Shown here: piece after piece, positions 6,002 to 10,994 of the stretch
How the letters are laid out: every line of letters begins with the position of its first letter
Position numbering within the stretch: position 1 is the stretch's first letter
Assembly: GCA_023430845.1 (NCBI GenBank)
Contig: JAEYYJ010000343.1
Location: forward strand, 1 to 10,994
DNA: 10,994 nt
Direction of reading: 5' to 3'
Source: Pseudomonadota bacterium
GTDB lineage: Bacteria; Pseudomonadota; Alphaproteobacteria; Rhizobiales; Hyphomicrobiaceae
Program-made: the position numbers and the translations under genes
The notes under the pieces: generated by a model
What the model saw: the letters and a program-made list of their open reading frames with translations, nothing else
Told to the model about the DNA's origin: nothing
Database searches by the model: none

Positions 6002-8089
6002 CTAGCCGGCGTGCCGTTGCCGCTTGCGTTGGGGAGCCGCGATCGCGGTTGGCTCGGCTTGGGCGACATTGCTGTTTCCGGCCAGGGCGGCGAGGATCTG
6101 CGCGATCGGTTGCGGTTTGCCTAGCAAGTATCCCTGTGCCTCGTCGCATCCTTCGGTGCGCAGGATGGCGAGTTGGTGCGCCGTCTCAACGCCCTCGGCC
6201 AGCACCTTGATCTCGAGCGTCTTGCCGAGGCTCAGCACAGCGCGGACCACGGCCTTGGCCTGCTGGCTGTGCTCCACTTCGTTCATGAAGGAGCGGTCAA
6301 GCTTGATCTTGTCGAAGGGGAACTCGCGCAGCGTCGAAAGCGAAGAATAGCCCGTTCCGAAATCGTCGATCGCGATGGTGACGCCAAGCGCCTTGATCTG
6401 ACGGAGAATGTGAAGCGTGCGCGCTTTGTCGGCGATGATCGTCGATTCTGTGATCTCGAGCTCGAGCCGGCTCGGCGAAAGGTCGGTCTGCAGCAGCACT
6501 TCGTGAACAAGCCGCGCAAGGTCGGCATTCACGAATTGGACCGGCGAGAGGTTGACTGCGACTTTGTGCGGAACGCTCCAGCCAGCGGCCTCGCGGCAGG
6601 CCGTACGCAGCACCCACTCTCCGATCGAGATGATCGCGCCGGTCTCTTCGGCAATGGGAATGAATTCAGCCGGCGAGACCATGCCGTGTACGGGGTGCCG
6701 CCAACGCAGCAGGGCCTCGTAGCCGCAGATCGCGCCGGATGAAACGGAGGTCTGCACCTGATAGTAAAGTTCGAGCTCATTGCGCTCGATGGCATGGCGC
6801 AGGTCCTGGCCGAGTGAGTGGCGCGCGCGCGAGGCTTCGTCCATGTGCGCTTCGTAGAAGCAGGTCGCGCGCGTCACGTCGTCGATGGCGCGGTACATCG
6901 CAAGCTCTGAGTTGTTGACGAGCCGCTCCTCTGTCTCGCCGTCCTCCGGATAGACCGCGACGCCGAGACTCGCGCCAGTTACCGTTTGGAAATCGCCGAT
7001 GTTGATCGGCGTGAAGAGAACGCCTTCGAGGCGCGCGACGAAATCTAGGAGATCGCTCTGCTCAGTGAAGCGCTTGACCGTTGAGAACTCATCGCCGCCC
7101 GCGCGGGCCACATACTCGCCGTCTCTGAGAAGCTCGGTCAGTCTCTGACCGATGATCCTGAGAGCGGCATCGCCGGCTTCGAGGCCACGGAGATCATTGA
7201 TCTCCTTGAAGCGATCGAGATCGATGCTGATGACGGCCACGCGGCTGCCGTCTGCTTTGGCATCCTTGAGCACGCGGCCGAGATGATCCGTGAAGCCGGC
7301 GCGGTTGGGCAATCCCGTCAGCGCGTCGTTGTTCGCCATGTGCTGCAGACGCTCAGCCATGTCTTCCGTCGCCTTGGTATCGATGATGTAGGCAGCGATA
7401 CCTGTGCTGGCAATGATGAGGCTGACGCCGGTAATGGCAATGGCCATCGTCAGCGCAAGTTCCGGATCGGCGAGCGGGACGGTGCCTGCGACCGGCGTCA
7501 CCGAGAATGCGGCCAAGCCGGTGAAGTGCAGGGAAAGGCCAGTAAGGACGTAGAGACCGAGTGCCGCGTGGTGCGAGAATGTCCAAGGCTGATGGACTGC
7601 CATGTGGAGCGCGGCCATGCCGAGAAGAGCGGACACGCACACGGACAAAGCGACGTAGCCAGGATGCCAGTCAACAATTCCGTCGAAGCCGTAAGCCATC
7701 ATGCCCGTGTAGTGCATCGCGCCAACGGCGAGGCCGAAGATTGCGCCACCAATCGCGGGAAAGGACGATCGCCAGCTTCGAAGGGCAACACAGAAACCAG
7801 CGATGCAACCGACAATGGCAATGAGAAGTGAGGCTTTGGTCAGGAGCGGTGCAATTGTGATCGGCGCCTCGGTCTCATGCGCCAGCGCGGCAATAAAGTG
7901 CGCGCACCACGCCGAAGCGCCTGCAGCTACAGCGGCAAGAAACGTCCAGCCATGGCGTTGCGTGCCGAGCTTGTCGATGGCGCGTCGGAAGAGGCCGAGA
8001 GCGACCCATCCGCCGCTCGCCGCGACGAAGGCAGCCATGAGCACAAGACGTATGTCATGCTCGGCAATAACGGACCATACAACGCGCAT
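6002..8089 (-). CDS. Membrane MHYT-GGDEF-EAL c-di-GMP signalling protein
   Basis: This 695-residue inner-membrane protein is expected to make and/or degrade cyclic di-GMP. An N-terminal MHYT sensor (about 12-235) has seven hydrophobic segments and three motif copies: a degenerate AHFIAA at 63-68, a full MHYTGM at 125-130, and LHFTGL at 187-192. MHYT is proposed to bind a metal and sense a diatomic gas. The GGDEF domain (about 250-410) keeps GGDEF at 331-335, so cyclase activity is possible. The inhibitory site reads RDGE (322-325), not RxxD. The EAL domain (about 425-675) keeps EALLRW (458-463), NLSP (513-516), ELEITES (543-549), DDFGTG (575-580), KLDRSF (596-601), AEGVET (631-636) and QGYLLGKP (652-659), consistent with active phosphodiesterase. 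ATG 8089 has only a weak GGGG eight bases upstream. It converges on the RpiR-type gene with 29 bases between stops. Confidence 0.94.
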   Translation of the reverse strand: MRVVWSVIAEHDIRLVLMAAFVAASGGWVALGLFRRAIDKLGTQRHGWTFLAAVAAGASAWCAHFIAALAHETEAPITIAPLLTKASLLIAIVGCIAGFCVALRSWRSSFPAIGGAIFGLAVGAMHYTGMMAYGFDGIVDWHPGYVALSVCVSALLGMAALHMAVHQPWTFSHHAALGLYVLTGLSLHFTGLAAFSVTPVAGTVPLADPELALTMAIAITGVSLIIASTGIAAYIIDTKATEDMAERLQHMANNDALTGLPNRAGFTDHLGRVLKDAKADGSRVAVISIDLDRFKEINDLRGLEAGDAALRIIGQRLTELLRDGEYVARAGGDEFSTVKRFTEQSDLLDFVARLEGVLFTPINIGDFQTVTGASLGVAVYPEDGETEERLVNNSELAMYRAIDDVTRATCFYEAHMDEASRARHSLGQDLRHAIERNELELYYQVQTSVSSGAICGYEALLRWRHPVHGMVSPAEFIPIAEETGAIISIGEWVLRTACREAAGWSVPHKVAVNLSPVQFVNADLARLVHEVLLQTDLSPSRLELEITESTIIADKARTLHILRQIKALGVTIAIDDFGTGYSSLSTLREFPFDKIKLDRSFMNEVEHSQQAKAVVRAVLSLGKTLEIKVLAEGVETAHQLAILRTEGCDEAQGYLLGKPQPIAQILAALAGNSNVAQAEPTAIAAPQRKRQRHAG

Positions 8090-8114
8090 ACCAAGTGCCC
8101 CAACGCGAACGAGC

Positions 8115-8142
8115 GCGCCCTCCCCCTCAGAGGGTGCTTTTA
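8115..8142 (+). terminator. Terminator-like hairpin in the leader of the MHYT-GGDEF-EAL gene
   Basis: On the plus strand 8115-8122 pairs with 8130-8137 (eight pairs including one G-T) around a seven-base loop and is followed by TTTTA, the form of a rho-independent terminator. No plus-strand gene precedes it. Read on the minus strand, it lies 26 bases upstream of the MHYT-GGDEF-EAL start as a leader hairpin with a G-rich arm. It may end antisense transcripts, shape the leader, or have no function. Confidence 0.35.
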
Positions 8143-8211
8143 TGTTGGGAGCGAGGCTATGGGGGGAGATGCTAACATTGAATAAAAACTATCGCTTATT
8201 TACCCGTTTGT

Positions 8212-8281
8212 GACAGCGAAACGCGCTCGAAGCGCTGTCCGCGCGACCTGTCGCGCACTAAGCGCATCTGGCTGATGCGCT
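8212..8281 (-). other. Cluster of dyad symmetries downstream of the cysB-like gene
   Basis: Starting three bases beyond the cysB-like stop, three successive inverted repeats occur: 8261-8268 with 8274-8281 (8 bases, loop 5), 8241-8246 with 8251-8256 (6 bases, loop 4, closing further as GAC/GTC), and 8223-8227 with 8231-8235 (5 bases, loop 3). A fourth dyad, 8212-8218 with 8233-8239 (7 bases), encloses and competes with the last. The likely role is transcription termination or 3' protection of the cys operon message, although only short T runs follow. The rest of the 195-base spacer (8090-8284) has an AT-richer stretch at 8175-8205 that could hold the next gene's promoter. I could not pick out convincing -35/-10 boxes. 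Confidence 0.5.
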
Positions 8282-8284
8282 CCT

Positions 8285-9229
8285 TTACTTTGCGCTAACG
8301 ACTTCGGCTGGTGGCGCTGATCCCTTGCGGACCGTTACCTCGGTCAGCGCGGGGGCACACAACTCGATGAAGCGATACGCATAGCGGCGCAGATAGCTTC
8401 CGCGTCGGACAGCAATCCAAGTCGTATTGGGCGGAAAGAGATTGTCGGCGGGGAGCAGCCGCAACGGAGCATCGCGCTTGGCGTCGAAGGCTACCGCCGC
8501 AATGATGCCGACGCCGAGCCCAAGGCCGACATAGGTCTTCAGGACATCGGTATCCATTGCGGACATGACGATATCGGGCGACAGGCGGGCCTCGTGGAAG
8601 GCCTTGTCGATGTTGCCGCGCCCCGTGAAGCCGTCGTGATAGGTGACAATAGGGTGCTCGGCGATGGCCTCGAGTGTGAGCGGGCTCGCTTGCTCCAGCT
8701 CATGTCCCTTGGGAACCACGACGCCGTGATGCCAAGTGTAGTAGGGAAATGTCGCGAGCTGCGGCGTGATGGCGAGCGTCTCCGTCGCAATACCGATCTC
8801 GGCCTGACCGCTGAGCAGCATGTCGGCGATCTCCGGCGGGCTGCCTTGGTGGAGCGCGAGGTGCACCTTCGGGAAGGCTTTGACGAACTCCTGGACGACG
8901 CCGGTCAGCGCATAGCGCGCCTGCGTATGCGTCGTCGCGATGGTCAGTTTGCCTTCGTCCTGGTCGGCATATTGCTGGCTGAGCTTCTTGATGTTCGCGG
9001 CATCGACAAGCATGCGGTCGACGATGACGGCAAGCTCCTTGCCGGGCTCGGTGAGGCCGAGGAGGCGCTTGCCGCGACGAATGAAGAGCTCGACGCCGAG
9101 TTCGCCTTCGAGATCGCGGATGTGCTTGCTGACGCCGGACTGCGATGTGTAGAGCGCGCCGGCGACCTCGGTCAGGTTGAAGTTCTGCCGCACGGTCTCG
9201 CGGATGATGCGCAGTTGCTGGAAGTTCAT
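8285..9229 (-). CDS. cysB: CysB-type LysR family transcriptional regulator
   Basis: This 314-residue LysR-type activator resembles enterobacterial CysB (324 residues), which controls sulfate assimilation in response to inducer. The winged HTH covers 1-60 (MNFQQLRIIRE, then LYTSQSGVSKHIRDLEGELG at 26-45). The effector domain shows the CysB-specific stretches IATTHTQARYAL (97-108), HQGSP (127-131), VTYHDGFTGR (195-204) and DTDVLKTYVGLGLGVG (226-241). T100, T102, Q103, T149, W166 and T202, recalled as lining the CysB ligand pocket, all fall at the same numbers as in the E. coli protein. I chose ATG 9229 because GGGAG at 9237-9241 lies seven bases upstream and the start matches CysB exactly. The frame extends to 9706 but that would overlap DUF934. 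The gene begins one base after the DUF934 stop, so it is probably the last gene of the cys operon. Confidence 0.93.
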   Translation of the reverse strand: MNFQQLRIIRETVRQNFNLTEVAGALYTSQSGVSKHIRDLEGELGVELFIRRGKRLLGLTEPGKELAVIVDRMLVDAANIKKLSQQYADQDEGKLTIATTHTQARYALTGVVQEFVKAFPKVHLALHQGSPPEIADMLLSGQAEIGIATETLAITPQLATFPYYTWHHGVVVPKGHELEQASPLTLEAIAEHPIVTYHDGFTGRGNIDKAFHEARLSPDIVMSAMDTDVLKTYVGLGLGVGIIAAVAFDAKRDAPLRLLPADNLFPPNTTWIAVRRGSYLRRYAYRFIELCAPALTEVTVRKGSAPPAEVVSAK

Positions 9230-9230
9230 G

Positions 9231-9806
9231 TCAGAGCTCCCGCGATGGTCCAGACGGCGACCGCGCCGATCCGCGACGCGGGCGCCAGCCATGATCCGCT
9301 CCCTCCGCGCCTGCCTGGTACACGCGCGACACTGCTGGGAGCGGCGCCGCTTCAAGCGCGCGAATGGTGGCAGCGTTCGTGATCTCGAAGGCCGAGAATC
9401 CCGCGCGCAGCATGAGCGGCAGCTGATCCAGCAGCACATCGCCGGTCGCGCGGATTTCGCCCGCATAGCCGCTTTCCCGCAGGCGCCGCGCTGCAGAATA
9501 CGCGCGACCGTCGGTGAATTTCGGGAAGGCCAGCGCGACGACAGAGATCCGAGCGAGATCGTCGGTCTCGGTGTCGATGACTTCTGAAGACTGCACGATG
9601 ATGCCGACAGGGACGCCGAGTGCTGCGAGCGTTGCCTGATCTGCCCGCCAGCGGTCGAGCGAGACGATCGCATGGCCGCCAATCGGGAAAGGCGCATCGT
9701 CGCCAAGTACCTGCCAGGGATCGGCCGTGAACGTCTCGCCGGTCCACAGGCGAGGCTCGGTCGTCTTGGGTTTAAGCGGGCTGAAGAGGGGGGCGGGCTC
9801 AGACAT
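9231..9806 (-). CDS. DUF934 family protein of sulfite reduction
   Basis: This 191-residue soluble protein is from the DUF934 family, which lies beside cysI in many proteobacteria and is thought to assist assimilatory sulfite reduction; its biochemical role is not established. The diagnostic block is ARISVVALAFPKFTDGRAYS (about 91-110), followed by ARRLRESGYAGEIRATGDVL and DQLPLMLRAGFSAFEI. ATG 9806 is supported by AAGGAGG at 9813-9819 with six-base spacing. The start lies inside the end of the reductase gene (8-base overlap, different frame), a sign of translational coupling. The last 25 or so residues (from about 165, AGAEGADHGW then a basic Arg/Ser/Pro-rich tail) do not look like the family core, and their DNA carries the cysB Shine-Dalgarno. 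Confidence 0.9.
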   Translation of the reverse strand: MSEPAPLFSPLKPKTTEPRLWTGETFTADPWQVLGDDAPFPIGGHAIVSLDRWRADQATLAALGVPVGIIVQSSEVIDTETDDLARISVVALAFPKFTDGRAYSAARRLRESGYAGEIRATGDVLLDQLPLMLRAGFSAFEITNAATIRALEAAPLPAVSRVYQAGAEGADHGWRPRRGSARSPSGPSREL

Positions 9807-10994
9807 GTGCCGCCTCCTTGCTGCTACCGCCGCGCCGGGATGCCTCAGGGCCATACAGCGCCTCGCGGAATGGCGTCTTGCCGACACGCCGGTAGGCGGC
9901 GACGAAAGTCTCCGTCGCGTCCCTGCGTAGGCCGAGGTACGTATCCACGATCTTCTCGATGGCATCGGGCACGGCATCCGCTGTGAAGCTCGGACCGATG
10001 ATGCCGCCGACTTCGGCATCGTCCTTGGGGCTGCCGCCGAGCGTGATCTGGTAGTGCTCGGTACCCTTCTTGTCGACTCCCAGAATGCCGATGTTACCCG
10101 CATGATGGTGTCCGCAGGCGTTGATGCAGCCGGAGATGTTGAGGCGCAGCGGCCCAATCGCCTCGGCGCGGGCAGGATCGGTAAAGCGCTGAGCGATCTC
10201 CTGAGCGATCGGAATCGAACGCGCATTGGCGAGATTGCAGTAGTCGAGGCCGGGGCAGGCGATGAAATCTGTGATCAGCTCCGTATTGGCTGTGGCGAGG
10301 CGATGCTTCACCAAAGCATCGTAGATGCGCGCGAGATCACTGATGGCGACCGTCGGCAGAACGAGGTTCTGCTGATAGCTGACGCGGATCTCGTCGTGAC
10401 CATATTCCTCGGCGAGTGCTGCAACCGCCTCCATCTGCTCTGCCGTAGCATCGCCAGGAACCTTGCCCGGCTCCTTGAACGAGATGTTGACGATCGCGTG
10501 CCCGGGTACGCGATGCGGCAGCACGTTCGTGCGCACCCATCGTGCAAACGCTGGGTCGGTGGCGCGGCGCGCCTCGTGGCCTGCGTCCTTCTGTGAGCGC
10601 GGCTTCAGTCTGCGCGGCGCGAAGTACGCGGCGATGCGCGCAAGCTCGGCCTCTGGAAGATCGATCGAGGGCGCATCGAGCGTTGCCCATTCGGCTTCGA
10701 CCTGTCGACGGAATTCGTCGATGCCGAGCGCATTCACGAGGATCTTGATGCGCGCCTTGTAGATGTTATCGCGGCGCCCATGCAGATTGTACACGCGCAT
10801 GATGGCTTCGAGATACGACAGCAGGCGCGCGCGGGGCACAAAGCGCGCGATCTCTTGCGCGACGTAAGGCGTGCGACCCTGCCCACCGCCGACGTACACG
10901 CGGAAGCCCGTCGCGCCATCGGGGCCTTTCACGATTCGGAGCCCGATATCGTGAAAGAGTATTGCCGCGCGATCTTCCGCTGCGCCGGTGATCG
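9799..10994 (-). CDS. cysI: CysI-type siroheme sulfite (or nitrite) reductase, 5' end cut
   Basis: This is the C-terminal 397 residues of a single-chain sulfite/nitrite reductase hemoprotein (usually about 550 residues), which reduces sulfite to sulfide in the cytoplasm. The frame is open through the right edge: the residues there (ITGAAEDRAA, LFHDIGLRIV) continue family sequence into VYVGGGQGRTP, so a GTG at 10932 is internal and not the start. The siroheme/4Fe-4S ligands are present as CPGLDYC (Cys codons at 10255-10257 and 10237-10239) and CINAC (10126-10128 and 10114-10116). The block NLVLPTVAISDLARIYDAL and the stretch following CINAC (GHHHAGNIGILGVDKKG) are typical. DUF934 and CysB downstream point to sulfite, not nitrite, as the physiological substrate. 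The electron donor (NADPH flavoprotein or ferredoxin) cannot be told from this part. Confidence 0.93.
   Translation of the reverse strand, partial: ITGAAEDRAAILFHDIGLRIVKGPDGATGFRVYVGGGQGRTPYVAQEIARFVPRARLLSYLEAIMRVYNLHGRRDNIYKARIKILVNALGIDEFRRQVEAEWATLDAPSIDLPEAELARIAAYFAPRRLKPRSQKDAGHEARRATDPAFARWVRTNVLPHRVPGHAIVNISFKEPGKVPGDATAEQMEAVAALAEEYGHDEIRVSYQQNLVLPTVAISDLARIYDALVKHRLATANTELITDFIACPGLDYCNLANARSIPIAQEIAQRFTDPARAEAIGPLRLNISGCINACGHHHAGNIGILGVDKKGTEHYQITLGGSPKDDAEVGGIIGPSFTADAVPDAIEKIVDTYLGLRRDATETFVAAYRRVGKTPFREALYGPEASRRGGSSKEAAHV

Noticed and set aside
8090..8284. A c-di-GMP riboswitch in front of the GGDEF-EAL gene
   Set aside because: I could not find the conserved GEMM core; the stems seen are simple hairpins.
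8594..9382. A 262-residue plus-strand open frame opposite cysB and DUF934
   Set aside because: Both minus-strand genes are clear family members; this frame is a composition artefact.
9230..9706. N-terminal extension of the LysR frame to 9706
   Set aside because: The extension runs through the DUF934 gene in another frame, looks like low-complexity Arg/Ser sequence, and the CysB match begins exactly at ATG 9229 with its own Shine-Dalgarno.
9807..10226. N-terminal extension of the DUF934 frame to 10226
   Set aside because: It lies inside the reductase gene in another frame; ATG 9806 has a strong AAGGAGG and matches the family.
10930..10932. GTG at 10932 as start of the reductase
   Set aside because: Codons upstream to the window edge continue conserved family sequence, so the gene is cut by the edge and not started here.

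Overview
The window is GC-rich, densely coded bacterial chromosome. It has short Shine-Dalgarno sequences, GTG as well as ATG starts, and many one- to eight-base gene overlaps. The gene families (a branched-chain-amino-acid-type ABC transporter with a Tat-exported binding protein, a MurR/RpiR regulator, an MHYT-GGDEF-EAL protein, and a CysI/DUF934 sulfite-reduction pair) suggest an alphaproteobacterium, most likely Hyphomicrobiales (Rhizobiales). That placement is an inference from protein style and cannot be confirmed here.

Region 1 (1-5972) is a transport locus. A minus-strand operon runs from a solute-binding protein (3638-4951) through two permeases (livH-like 2587-3507, livM-like 1563-2579) and two ATPases (livG-like 820-1563, livF-like 125-823). 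It then enters a further gene cut by the left edge (1-122), whose N-terminus looks like a third ABC ATPase. The binding-protein gene is separated from the permeases by two adjacent GC-rich hairpins; from livH onward the genes are almost fused. A MurR/RpiR-type regulator (5079-5972) is transcribed divergently from a 127-base intergenic region, which holds a plausible sigma70-type promoter for the transport operon with a small palindrome over its -10 element. The substrate cannot be read from the sequence. The RpiR/SIS regulator makes a simple leucine transporter less likely than a transporter for an amide, modified amino acid or other small organic compound whose catabolic genes lie further left.

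Region 2 (6002-8089) is one large minus-strand gene for a membrane-anchored MHYT-GGDEF-EAL protein, a c-di-GMP enzyme with intact GGDEF and EAL catalytic motifs and a degenerate inhibitory site. The 195 bases upstream contain no gene, but they do contain a cluster of dyad symmetries and a terminator-like hairpin.

Region 3 (8285-10994) is a minus-strand sulfur-assimilation operon: a CysI-type siroheme sulfite/nitrite reductase (5' end beyond the right edge), a DUF934 protein overlapping it by 8 bases, and a CysB-type LysR regulator starting one base after the DUF934 stop. The regulator is therefore probably co-transcribed with the enzyme genes it is expected to control.

I found no RNA genes, CRISPR arrays, insertion sequences or attachment sites. 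Nothing here is clearly a new system. The best leads are the extra ATPase and unusual regulator of the transporter, the cysI-DUF934-cysB gene coupling, and the structured non-coding segments.
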